In this document: positions 10,702 through 21,902 of the stretch, piece after piece
Numbering within the stretch: the first letter of the stretch is position 1
Layout of the letters: each line of letters opens with the position of its first letter
Origin: Astrocystis sublimbata
Lineage: Eukaryota; Ascomycota; Sordariomycetes; Xylariales; Xylariaceae
Reading direction: 5' to 3'
Assembly (NCBI GenBank): GCA_022453515.1
Contig: JAJNNY010000008.1
Coordinates: 682,001 to 746,000 of the forward strand
DNA: 64,000 nt
Notes under the pieces: model-generated
Databases searched by the model: none
What the model saw: only the letters and a program-made list of their open reading frames with translations
Told to the model about the DNA's origin: nothing
Translations under genes and position numbers: made by a program

Positions 10702-12327
10702 CTAACGGCGTCGATTGCCAGGGTTCCGCTGCTTGAGTCGGCTGGTTCGCCAGCCCTCGTACCACTGCTCGCGGCTGGCCTCTCGCAAGTCACCGCGCCA
10801 CTCGGTAAAGACGGCTTCTCTTAAGCGAGTGAAGTCGCAATGGTCCGGATCATACGGATTTGCTGTGCCCCATGGGAATTTACGATCAATGGCACCGGGC
10901 TCATAGAGATCGGGACTAAGGATGGACATGGGTAAAAGTGGTAGCTCATCAGCATTGTCCACACTCGATGTTTTGGGTGGCTGGACCGAGCCGGTTGATC
11001 TTCGTTTTGACGTGGCAGCTGATTGGTCTTCGCCCTCCGGTGTCTTGCTGTCCTCCCCGCCAGACTCGGCTACTGCTTGGTCAATATCTGTCGCCGACTC
11101 GTCTTGCTCTTCAAGCATGTTGGTGTCTGGCACCGATTCGACCTCGTCGTCCAGACCCAGTGCCTCAAGGGGGTCGAAATTGGCCTTCTTGATGCTAGCC
11201 CAGACAGTTCTCTTGAGGAAAGCCATATGCGCCGTCGTCACAGTGTCGGCTTTCGATATAACGGGAATCACCGTTGATTTGCCTTGCAGAGTGCGCATGA
11301 CCTGCAAGTCGAGGTCCTCGTCAAGACCGCCAACAAGACGTCCGAGATCGAAACTATGCTTGCCACCATGGGAAATTCCGGGACCTGCCCTCGCTGCGGC
11401 AATGTTTCGGTCGAGACGAGCGGGGTCCAGAATGAGGAAGACGGTGTGGATATGCGTATCCTGTACGCCTGGTGACCGAACCACCTTCATCTCTTCAGCA
11501 AATGTCTCTTCGAATTTCGCTTCCAAGAACGTGGACATTTCTCGCAGTTGGAGATCCACGACGTTCTTCTCCAGACCCTCCGAGTCCCATATGGTCAACC
11601 CGATCCGTTCCCCATCAATCTCGCTCTCGAGATAGTGAGGTATGAAATTGCCAGACGGGGCTGCCCGAGAGGTGACCTCTAGTTCAATTTCGGTGGATCG
11701 TTGGGATCGCTTCTTGGCCGGCAGGGCAAGAGAGGTCTTGAGGAATTCGAGGAATGAAGTCTTGCCAGAGCCACGAGTGCCAATGATCAGGATGCTGCAG
11801 AAGATGGGTTAACATGACCGTTTCGGGCGAGAGGGAAAATGGAGTGCCACTACGTACTTGAAAGGAGTTGGGTCCTTCCTTCTACGAACCCTTCTAGGGC
11901 TGTTAACAGTGCTGATGGCGCTGCTCGCGTAGCTGTACCGGCCACGGTTCGTCATGCTCTCCGTGCGAGCGTACGGATCGATTTTACCGCCATTGGGAAG
12001 CGGCGGAACTGGCGGTCTCGCGATCGAGGAAGACATAGATGGACGTCCGGGATCAATGGAAGCACGCGGCGGCTGGTGGTGAAATGAGTGATCTGCTGTT
12101 CCGGACACTATGGCAACAGAGTCGGGACGAGTCTCGCCTCCAAAAGTCTGGAGAGGTTGAGGCTGGGAACCATTGTAGAGGGCGGGAAGCCGAGGTGGGG
12201 AGTTGGGGACAGGTTCTCTATGCTGGTTTTGCGAGGCCTTCCTTCCACCTTTGAGCTCGCTGGACTTGGTACGTCTAAGCAGATTACCAAAGCTCGAACG
12301 ACGGGCAGTGGGGTTTTGTTGGCTCAT
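10702..12327 (-). CDS. aspE: Septin, filamentous-fungus type (AspE-like)
   Basis: Exons 12327-11858 and 11794-10702 with a 63-base intron give 520 residues. A long, basic, Ser/Pro-rich, probably disordered N-terminus of about 155 residues precedes the GTPase domain. The P-loop GTRGSGKT is at 162-169, the intron falling five residues before it. The switch-region motif DSEG (LTIWDSEGLEKNV) and the base-recognition motif SKAD (VIPVISKAD) are both intact. The region after the GTPase core carries an acidic, Ser-rich insert (about 380-430) and a basic tail, with no obvious C-terminal coiled coil. Absence of the coiled coil together with the long N-terminal extension points to the group 5 septins found in filamentous fungi and named AspE in Aspergillus, rather than to the Cdc3/10/11/12 core types. 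Such septins associate with core septins in filaments and rings. The symbol is by resemblance only. Confidence 0.8.
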
Positions 12328-13978
12328 CTTTCCAAACTAGCAACGCAGACATGCAAAAGATTCGGTATTCGGTGTCTGTCAGGTGCGTTCGGCACGGCCG
12401 GGCGACGGTAAGCGCAGGTTGCATAAACCTGCTTGTCAAAGCAGGCAATATCGATGCAGGGCTATGACGAGCTATCCTGGTACTTTGGCGGCTAGACCAA
12501 AACAGCGCGTGCGCAGTCCAAGGTTGTAAGACGATACGAGGGGATTTGCGGTACGCGATTGTTACACCTAGTCACACTTTGAAGTTCTTTGTTCTGCCGG
12601 AGAGGCCGTTCCTCGAGCGCGACCGAAATGTTGCGAAGGGAAGGCGTTACAGCGCGTTAGCGAGTCCAAAGTACGTAGTAGCTAGGCAGCCACTGGGTGG
12701 TCACGATGTATCTTAATACAGGCAGAAGGGTTTGAGTCAAGCTGAACAGTTCCGCAGGGTCGAGTGACTGTGGCCCAAATCAGATCGCCCAGCCCAGACA
12801 GGTCCAGTGCAACTGCAATTTCGAGAAGGGACGTATGAGTAACACTATGCCTACGCTTTTCGTATGTGTCCCTGGGCGAGTAGTTGCCACGGCGAGTTGT
12901 GAGGTATGACAAGTGTAATCGGCGGGCCGAGAAATAGAGTTTCGGCAAAGAGTCAGCACCTATAAGTCTTCACTCCACAACATTAGTCTATTTCCTGGCC
13001 GTGAGGCATGCATGCAATGGACACCAAACAAGACCATTTGCCAGTTCACCATGCAGATCGCATCGGTCAGCCGTCCATCCACAATGAGACCCGATTGTTG
13101 TGGCTATGACGGGGAAACTGCGCGTCGAGCCACTCTGTCTGTCTTCGCACCTGGCGAGCCAATACACGAATGGAATCGGGGATACCCAGGTATGGCCGGC
13201 GTTGTGCAAATGCGCCGCGGTGTCACAGCTTGGTTGTCGGCCCAGACTGAGGAGGGAGCCATTGGTTCTGTGCCGGACTGCAGGGTGGCCTCGATCGCAA
13301 GAGGCTTCTCCTGGCCGTACATACGAATAACAATAGGGGAAACAGAGTGGCCTACCAAGTGTTCTGGTTTGCTCCTGCAGAGGCCGAAACCGAGAGGCGC
13401 GTGGGGCTGTCAATGCGATATTAATCGTTTGCGGTCGCTGTCGGCGCAGGTCTGAGACAAAGTTTCGCGTTGCAGTGTCTACTGTAAGGGTCCAGAGTTG
13501 TCGCGGAGGAGGGCAGCTCGGAGGGGAAAGAATGAATGATGTGATGTGGTGTGGTGCGGTGTTACTGCGCAGGCCGACTCTTGGATCGGGGATAAGTATA
13601 ATAAGGGAGCTGCTGAGTTGAATTCCACTCAGGGTCGCTGTCGTTTGAGTGTCGGGTTACGTTGCCGCATGAGACGATCTACCTGCAGCCTGGAGGTATG
13701 GAGATGCGATGCGGTTGGATGCTCGATGCTGTGAAAGAAGGAAAAGAAACGTCGAAATCGCAAGCACTGCCCGTGACGTAGTACAACAACCACAACAGCG
13801 GCTGGTCTGCCTGAGCGGAGAAGACAAAAAACGAGGGCAGCAGGTGTGGAAAGGAACCAGGAACCAATGAACAAACGATTCAGACCGCGGGAGCTCAAGA
13901 TACTCACTCAGTCAGGAGAAGGGAGTAAGTAGCGAGTAGGACGACCGACAAGGACGGGAAGCAAGGGTCCGGCGCGCG

Positions 13979-14002
13979 CCAGGTCGCCAGGTCGCCAGGT
14001 GG
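13979..14002. repeat. 8-base tandem repeat CCAGGTCG
   Basis: Two exact copies and a third copy ending TGG. It is followed at 14011-14030 by two copies of the ten-base unit GTGCTGCTGG. Confidence 0.9.
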
Positions 14003-14349
14003 GATTGACGGTGCTGCTGGGTGCTGCTGGTGCTGGGATGATGATGGGATGGGGCGAGTTGGGGGAACCGTTAGGTCGACGGAATGGGCTTGGTCCACGC
14101 TCACCTCTTTGCCTCTTGCGGCCTAGCCGGTCGCTAGGAACGATAGACCTGCAGTCTGAGAGTCTGAAGCTGGCCTGAACACCCCGGCAAGCCCGGAAAT
14201 AGGCTTAACGTTGTTGCTAGCTAGACTCGCCAGACCAGATAGTGCACCTAGCGCACGCTCTCGGCTTGGCACCACACTTGAAACAAGCTAATCACACATT
14301 AACTTACTTCAAGTTAACAGCGTTCAATGTTACATCCTTCAACACCAGC

Positions 14350-14371
14350 TCAATAAAATAAAATAAAATAA
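14350..14371. repeat. AAATA-type pentanucleotide repeat
   Basis: About four copies of a five-base A-rich unit in the gap between the septin and ABC1-kinase genes. Confidence 0.85.
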
Positions 14372-15348
14372 TTCCATACGATACCTACCTAAGTACTCAA
14401 TTGGGGCCTTTGTTTACTCCACATTTCCTTGATTCTTTTCCCCTTCCCAGACAGGAGCAAATACTCGTGTCGGATATGGTATCATATAGGTATCGAGGTA
14501 TCTACCTACCTGCCTATACTTACCCAGGGGGGAAGACCTAGATTGTAATAGTAATCGTGGCTACGGCTACGAGCATGCACGAAAATGCAAGCGGCCGATA
14601 TGAACGAACTTACGAAATTGGAGGGTCCTGTCTAGAGATATCTCGTCCAACTAACTGCTCGACTGCTTTCGAAGCCAAGAGATTTCAGATGTTCACATGC
14701 TGCAGAGCCCCGATCACGCCACACACCACCAGTACGTGGCATCAGTAACACCCAATTGTCGAACACTCTTTCTTGTCGCTTTCCGCGTTCCAACTGCGAG
14801 TGTCTGTTTGTTGTCAGAGTTTGATACTTCTTGAGCATCTGATCTATCTAGCCGCTTGGTGCAAGGTACTCGCACCTTCTCGTGGCCAGTTGGACGCTAT
14901 CAGTAGGTCGCGATCACGGTTGGAGTCATGTCTAGTGAAGTCATTGGACGAGTCATGACAGCTTTTGGCGCCGATGGACACGGCTCTAGTCGTCCAAGCG
15001 CCTGTGGCCCATTCTTCTGTTCGCGCCTTGCCAACCAACCACGGCCTGTGTCTAGCATGAAAAGCTTCCAAGGTTGATGTAGGAACTATACCGTGCAACA
15101 GCATCGTGTAACAACAAACGTCCTGTCTTGAGGATTGGTAGGCTGTGGTGGCCGCGAGATGCGACAAACTCGAACATGTCCCTCGAGATGATACATGTTG
15201 TGTCGTATTCTGGGTATTATCGTGTTCTATCATGCAGTTCTACATCAATGATCCCAGCTAGACCTGAGTCTTCGATTACAAACTGTGTATGGAGCGAGCC
15301 GAGATTCTTCTACAATAGCCCTCTCTCTACTCTAAGCCGTGGTCTATA

Positions 15349-17388
15349 TCAACCCTCAAACACCTCGTGCTGCAACTCAACGCCAAGATCTTTTGCCATA
15401 TCCTGCATACGTTTCTCAACCTCGTCCTCCATGCCACCGCCCATGCCGAGCCACTGGCGCAGCTTAAATGTGTAAAACGCAATATCCGACGCGAACATTA
15501 CAGTCTTAAATAAGAGGTGTCGCCAGGCGTTGGTGAAGCGTTTCCGGAACGGTAGGTTCGGGTCCTGGAACATACTCGCGCTGGCCCAGTTTCCCATCAT
15601 CTTCACACGATTTACAGGTGAGCCCATGAATTGGTTGTTGCCCTGCACAATGCGCATGTTGCGGCCGATGAAGATGAGTTCCTTGGGCCACTTGTCCTCA
15701 TCGGCAAGCACGTCGCGGATGCCCTGCTTCATACGCTGCTGCATCTCGTAGTGTCGCTCTGCCTTCGTTTTCCCCGAGAATTCCTTTGTCAACGAGCCCT
15801 TGGTAGAGCCGTCGCCGCCCTCGTACGGCCGCATGAGCGTTGCGCTCGCGAAGAGATCCGGAGCCTTAATACCCCACTCCGCCGATACGTCCGCTATGGT
15901 CTTGTTGTCAAAGGTCATCAGACTCTTCCAGAAGAGAGCGTACTGCTGTCGGAACTTGGGCGTCATGTAAACGTAGAGGCCGTGGTCGATGAGCACGATT
16001 TCCGGCTTGCCGGATGGCAAGCGACGGATGAAGATGTTTCCTGGGTGCGGATCGCAGTGGACGACGCCCCATTTGAAGATCTGTGCTGAAAATAGGTCTA
16101 TTATCGTAGTCATAACATCCTTATTCGAGACCCCCAGGCCGCCTTTGCCATTCCGCCCTTTCCATTGTTCGCGCTCCGGCTTGAGCTTCTCGTCCAATGC
16201 ATTATGCCGCTGTTCCCTGCGCGCGGCTTCCATGTCAGCTGAGGAGAACTTGAGCTTTTGGCCGAGAATACCGGCAGACCCGTTGCCATAGCCACCAAGC
16301 CAGCGGCCTGTTGTCGCATTCTTGTCCCACAGGCGCACGCCTTCTATCCACTCCGTGACTAGGACTCGCTTGGTAGTGAACTCTGGATAGACCTGGGGGA
16401 TATACACCCTGCCTTTGAGAGTCGGTTCTGAGGCGACTAGCTTGCGCATGACTTCCGAATTTCTCGCCTCTGCCTCGAAGTCCGTCTCGAGCAGTAGACG
16501 TTCGGTAACGAAAGGCACCATCGAGTACATCGGGAGATCGAACCACCAGGTGTAGACACGCATGACGACCTTGAATGCCCACAAGTCCCAGCCGACTTGC
16601 TTCGCGATCTCTGGCTTCTGGATCTTCACCGCAACCTCTCTGCCGTCGGGCAACCTTGCCCAATGGACCTGCGCAACACTTGCGCTGGCCCGTGCCTTAC
16701 GTTCCATAAGCCCCTTGCCCTCTTCGCCCGTAAAGCTTATGCCGAACACCTCGGCAGCGCTCTTCCCGCCAAAGTCCTGGCGGATGACCTTCTCAACGTC
16801 CTTCCACGTATCCTGAGGCGCATCGTCGAACATGCGGGCGAACATCTTCTGGAACTCGGGCGGGAGGACCGCGCTCTGCATAGCTATGGCCTGGCCGATC
16901 TTGAGGTATAGTCCGCCGTTGTGTCGCAGCAGATCAGAGAGCCGTTCGGCACTACGTCGATGGAGATCCTCTATGGAGCCCCCGACGAACGGCTCGGGTC
17001 GGAAGTTCAGCTTGTAATCAAACGCCACCAAGACACCTGTGCCGAAGGTGAGCAGCGATCGCCTCACGCCCGAGGCGAATGCGATCCGGTCGATCAGATA
17101 CAGACTCCCCGTCACGGCGCTGAAGACGAGCAGACGCCGACCCCATTTCCGACTCCGCTTGTATTCTCGCGCTGCTCTGGGCTTGCCGAGGGATGAGGGA
17201 GACGGCGGGCGCATGGGCTCAAAGGGAGCGCTTTGCGTTTGTACGCTCCGCCGCGAAGGGAGACGTGTGCGTGTGTGGGGGAGGGAGAGGTTGAGGTGAG
17301 ATCGAGCGGCCGGCACGCCTAGACGGCTGGCAGAGAGTCGAGACGGCGCATGGCGGGCGCAGGGGCGCGCAAGGGGCGCGCGTAACAT
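15349..17388 (-). CDS. Mitochondrial ABC1/UbiB-family atypical kinase (MCP2/ADCK1-like)
   Basis: One exon gives 679 residues. The first 50 residues are rich in Arg, Ser, Leu and Ala without acidic residues, a typical mitochondrial presequence; a possible membrane helix follows at about 85-105. The ABC1/UbiB hallmarks are in order: the KxGQ motif as YLKIGQAIAMQSAVLPPEF (163-166), the unusual nucleotide-loop ASASVAQVH (234-242), VAVKIQ with the ATP-site Lys at 255, HCDPHPGN (444-451) as the catalytic loop, and DHG (468-470) in place of DFG. This family is needed for coenzyme Q or lipid homeostasis in the mitochondrial inner membrane. The long insert between the N and C lobes (about 355-425) and the motif details resemble the yeast Mcp2/Cqd2 and animal ADCK1 branch more than Coq8, but I cannot fix the subfamily without an alignment. 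Confidence 0.88.
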   Translation of the reverse strand: MLRAPLARPCARHAPSRLSASRLGVPAARSHLNLSLPHTRTRLPSRRSVQTQSAPFEPMRPPSPSSLGKPRAAREYKRSRKWGRRLLVFSAVTGSLYLIDRIAFASGVRRSLLTFGTGVLVAFDYKLNFRPEPFVGGSIEDLHRRSAERLSDLLRHNGGLYLKIGQAIAMQSAVLPPEFQKMFARMFDDAPQDTWKDVEKVIRQDFGGKSAAEVFGISFTGEEGKGLMERKARASASVAQVHWARLPDGREVAVKIQKPEIAKQVGWDLWAFKVVMRVYTWWFDLPMYSMVPFVTERLLLETDFEAEARNSEVMRKLVASEPTLKGRVYIPQVYPEFTTKRVLVTEWIEGVRLWDKNATTGRWLGGYGNGSAGILGQKLKFSSADMEAARREQRHNALDEKLKPEREQWKGRNGKGGLGVSNKDVMTTIIDLFSAQIFKWGVVHCDPHPGNIFIRRLPSGKPEIVLIDHGLYVYMTPKFRQQYALFWKSLMTFDNKTIADVSAEWGIKAPDLFASATLMRPYEGGDGSTKGSLTKEFSGKTKAERHYEMQQRMKQGIRDVLADEDKWPKELIFIGRNMRIVQGNNQFMGSPVNRVKMMGNWASASMFQDPNLPFRKRFTNAWRHLLFKTVMFASDIAFYTFKLRQWLGMGGGMEDEVEKRMQDMAKDLGVELQHEVFEG

Positions 17389-20300
17389 ATCTCACTGCAA
17401 ATCGGCGTCGGGGGAGGGATGAGAATCAATCTGCAGCGAGCGGTTCGGTTCGTTGGTGGCACCGGCACAAGATGGTATTGTAGGTACTTGATGCCTGTGT
17501 AGCTCTATTCTAGAGTTTGAAGGGAGGGAAACCAGGAACAACGGACGCATCGGGCGAGTCCGAATGTTTTTAATATTAGTTAGGGTAAACTCAGAAATAC
17601 AAAAGCAAGGAGCGCAAACTTTCACGGCGAATAATAGACCCCCCCCGAGTGATGACGAGTTCAGTCCGAACAAGCTGCCCAGATGCCAGGTGCCTCGCCT
17701 GCAGCGTCCCACGGTGCTGGGCCGCTTAGGTAAGATCTCGGGGCCGATAGTGCCCGCGCCCGTAAGTCCGACGTACGCCGGACAGTCCCCGATTTGCATT
17801 TCACTTCACCTGTTCAGGACTTCAAGATCTGGATGCATCATTCGCATCTTTTGAGTTGACAGTGAAGCTGAATCCCAGGAGCTCGTGAATACATGACACA
17901 CTCTACTAATACGCATGGCGCGAATGCCCAGGTCATACCTCAGGCTCAACGGTGCAATTGATTCTCAGGTAAAGACGACCACAGGTTTTCAATGTGCCAA
18001 TGTAGATGATCGTTCCTCAAGAAAGAGGAAATCGCAAATGACATTATGAGTGTTGTGGCATATAGTTGTCGAAAAATAGGGGGAATTTGTTTATGCGCCC
18101 GCGGAATGACGAACCTTCAATTACTCAATTCAATAACATGGAGTGGATGGATGTTAAAATCCGCCCAAGATTTGTTGTTGACGTTGGGTTCATCGTGCAC
18201 ATCCCAGACGCAAGATTCATTCGCTCTATCGCGGGGATGGCCACTGCATATAGTTGTTCCGATTTGGGGTATTGCTGGTTTGTTAGTTGTGTCCGTGCAA
18301 CCGGTGTCTTCAACACACTAGACTGACTTATCGAGAATGATCGTGTGGTTCTCAGAGCGCTCAACCAATCATGTGTTTTCGGTAATCTTCAGGCCTGGCA
18401 CCGAATAATTCAGTAGTCAACTTTTATCGTGATACAACATCATAGCATAGGATGTATAAGAGTTCGACGGCAGCGTAGCCGTAATTCATGCGGAAATTAG
18501 CGTGAAGTGATTTGGTCAGAGACCGTGAGTGTGACCAGGATCCCTCGCATTGCAATGTAATACTAATGTTTGGAGTCTGAGGTTTGAGGATGTCGAAACT
18601 GGGTATCGTGGCGCCAATGTCGGTACTACTCGTACACAAGCGAGAACAGGCCCGGGCTCACATATATATAGCCCCACCCCATACTAGGTACCTACTGTAA
18701 GTTCCCGAGTTGCAACTTCAAACAGATCGGCATTAACATGTACCGGTAACTGTGCGTATAACATCTATAGACTACTTGCAATGATGTGCGGTTCCTGTGA
18801 AGCTAAGCCGAAACTATGTGAGTCTGACGCAGGCTTGTTCACACCGTGAGGCAGTAGGGGAAGCGACATGAAGAAGTTATCATTCTCGACAAGCGACGGG
18901 GTTACACTCAGACAACCCTTTGAAGCCACGCGACAGCAAGTCGAAGATGACCTAGGTAATAGGCTTGTTTCTGGCCAATCAAATGATCTCAGCTCTTGGG
19001 GCTCTGGAAATCCATGAAACGGCACTGACAGTCCAAGGGTAGGAAAAGCTCCGGATGGGAAATTACACAGTAACGTCATTGGTGGTACCAGGGCACCATG
19101 TCGAGGGTTTCAAAATCATACCCCGAAGCTAGACCATAGGAGACTTCAAGGTACACTTTGCTTACTTAGTAGTAGTCTGTTGTCTCTCACCGCTATCAGT
19201 TCCATCATCCTCAAGTTTAGGTCCGGTACAACCTACCATGAACGCCATGCGCAACGCAAGTTCGCCCATTGATGCAGCCACCTACCCGTTATAGCACTTA
19301 GCTAGAATTGAGGTCATTCGAAGCCGTGCATGCATACAGTAAGTGATTTCGGAGATAGGTAGGTAGCAGAAGTTGAGTTTGCTCAGGTCTCGACAGTGAC
19401 CCGAAATCTTGCCGTTCAACGTGACGCAAGGCGCGGGGGTTATGTATTGCGAAACCAATATGCCAATATACTCAATACTCGATGACGTGAGTAGGGACAT
19501 TCTTTGAGCCGGACAGGTGAGCGAACCTTTCGTCACAAAACAGGGCTCGGCTAGTTCTAGCATCGGAGCACTCGTCGAGCACTTGATTATCAGCAAAGCA
19601 GTCTATCAGACGATAAGGCAGGTTCAAACATGCAAGGTGCATCGAGTAGCTCAGGTTAGCATGTGTCTTCAGTGAGTGACCTTTCCCCTTTTCAAAAAGT
19701 CTCTCTCGTGTTGGCCATCTTTACCCGCAGCGGCGGTGAAATGTTAGGTCAGACTTGGGTAGCATAAACTCATTGTGATGTAGTTTCAGCACTTGTAGCC
19801 AACAGTGAGCTGTACGGGGATGCTTCGATTGTACGGCATTCGTATAGCACTAGATATCTGGCATGGTAGGTCTCTGATCCTGTACTCTGATGTAGCCTTT
19901 GCGTTGAAGTGATGGGTGTGGGCATTGAAAGCGGGTGGTTTTTGAAATGAAAGTTGGAGACATGGCAATTCTCTACATGCCAGCGCCCGACATGTTAAAC
20001 TTTGAAAGACGAAGGCTGCAATTCAGTATGATAAGTGGTGAATTCCGCAAAGGCCCGGGTAAACAGAGCACAACGTTGGTCCAAATACCCAGGGACCAGG
20101 TCAGAAGCAAGTTGCATTTCGCGCTAACCTTTAGGACCGCGCAGCCAGAGACTACCTAGGCGTGCTAGAGATGCTAGGTAGGAAGAGATATCAGATAGTT
20201 TCTCGGATGATAAGATTGCCTACTCGGTGCTTATTTCTTTAGTGTTTACGAATAGTGCTTTGGTTCAGATTCTGGCTCTGTCTGGTTCGTGTGTTAAGCT

Positions 20301-21902
20301 AAGAAACGAGCCAGGGCCGTCCTCGCCAGGCCCGCCAGACTCATGTACTTATCTCGCTCTTGTAGGCGCTTAAAGTTAGGCTTGTGTACCTAGTAAGCTG
20401 GCGGTCTTTATGTTTCAGCGTTAATCTGAGCGGGATCCTCTGGCATGCTTGAAGCGACGGCCCATGCGTCCAGGTCTACCGTACCAGATACCTACATCAT
20501 GCAATCTCTACTGTAGCAGGACACTGGCCGTGACTGGTTCTGGGACGGGTAGCGCCATATGCACAGAATTGGCTACCACTCCGGCTTGCATACCTATACA
20601 GTGCGGATGCGTATCGAGTCCAGATCTGTCGCATTGGCGCCCCAGTTTCTCAAACCCCCGAGCAATGCCCCCCAACGCCCCCACTAACGGTTGAGTGGTT
20701 AAATGTACCTCCACCTCTAATCTACGGCAGGCACTACGAGTACGCATTGTTGGTTTCCGATCTGCACCTGCTGGGCCTAGGCAGGTGTATCTGGACTGTG
20801 ACCTGTTTGAATCCAAGGGAGTTGGTACGGTACCTACCAGGGAGAAGCTCTTTCAGTCTTCCCGTCCCCCGATTGCCAGAACTACCTACAGTAGCGAGTA
20901 CTATGTAGGTAGGTGCTGTACTCGTACACATACTGTACGGTACCGAGATAGCACAGGTAGGTCACTCGCAGACAAAGCAACCCAAGCCCCAGTCCCAGCT
21001 AGCGAGGTCCTCAGGCAGGTGCGCATGCCACATGCGGTTAGGCTGTGACGGAGCCTACTCCCTATCGAACACTACCTACCTAGCGACCTAGGTGCCTACC
21101 CACCTTTTCTTTCAGTCACTCGATCAGATCAAGCAATCCAATCCCAGCAGAATCCCTCCACCCCCCCAATCCGATTCCCATCCAGTCACCCAGTTGCCAG
21201 TCCCTCCTCCCGGGCTCGCGTTTCTGTCTCGCTCGCTCAGCTACAGCCTACATACAGGCAGACGGCAGACCGTGAGTAGTAGGCAGCCTGTTTCTCGCTC
21301 TCCCTCGCACCGCAGTTGAGCCCGCTTTCTTTGATTTCTTTTTCTTCACTCGGACAGGCCAGCACTGCCCCCAATCCCAATCAGTGTCACACAGTCCGCC
21401 CACTGCTCTTCGTAATCGCCGTCGCCTCCTTTACACGCAATTGCTTGCATCCGCATCCGCCATTCGTCACTCGTTTTCCCGGGCCTCGCATCTATATACC
21501 AGCAGCTACCGAAAGTCACGGCGTATGTACAACCTACGTACGTCTCTAATAATTACCACCAACCTGTGGCCCGTATTCGACCGATCGAGCTGCGCCATTG
21601 CCAATGTACGAGATCGAACCATCGCGCTTGTCGGGAATCAGTAGTGGCACCTCGACCTACAGGTAACCTGCTCGGGAGACTTCTCTACCATCGAAGACAA
21701 AGCCAGCGCTCGCACACACATGCTGCCACCAAGAACACCTACACTCCACGGTATCTCGCCTCGACCACTGCGCGCATCGCAGCTACCCTCGCAGCATCTC
21801 GACGTATAGCTTCGATCGCGCCTCACCATCCCATCGACTTCAATATCGTATCACTCAGGCGTAGCGACTGGCCAAGCGTCAGCGCGCTGACTAGCCGTCA
21901 TC
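17389..21902. other. 4.5-kb gap between ABC1 kinase and palI
   Basis: This long divergent intergenic stretch has only short, mutually overlapping frames. TAGG/CCTA-type motifs are concentrated at 18690-18700, 20880-20920 and 21060-21100, and a C-rich, pyrimidine-rich stretch (about 21090-21480) looks like leader sequence of palI. Two GCCAGG hexamers are at 20310 and 20325. An unannotated non-coding transcript or a decayed element could be here, but I see no direct evidence of one. Confidence 0.5.
20310..20330 (+). promoter_or_regulatory. Possible paired PacC sites (GCCAGG)
   Basis: Two copies of GCCAGG, matching the PacC core GCCARG, start 15 bases apart about 1.6 kb upstream of palI, whose product acts in the PacC pH pathway. 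A hexamer this short is common by chance and the distance is long, so this is a weak call. Confidence 0.2.

Larger units (their letters stand above)
12328..15348. other. Three-kilobase gap, septin promoter side
   Basis: No open frame here has recognisable protein character; those present overlap one another on both strands and look random. It holds small tandem repeats (13979-14002, 14011-14030, 14350-14371) and TAGG/CCTA motifs near 14380-14520. The septin promoter and perhaps a spliced 5' leader must lie at its left end. Confidence 0.5.

Noticed and set aside
12988..13455. Open frames of about 140 codons on both strands
   Set aside because: They overlap each other antisense and have no recognisable protein character.
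16235..16663. Minus-strand frame inside the ABC1 kinase gene
   Set aside because: It is a shifted frame over the conserved kinase region.
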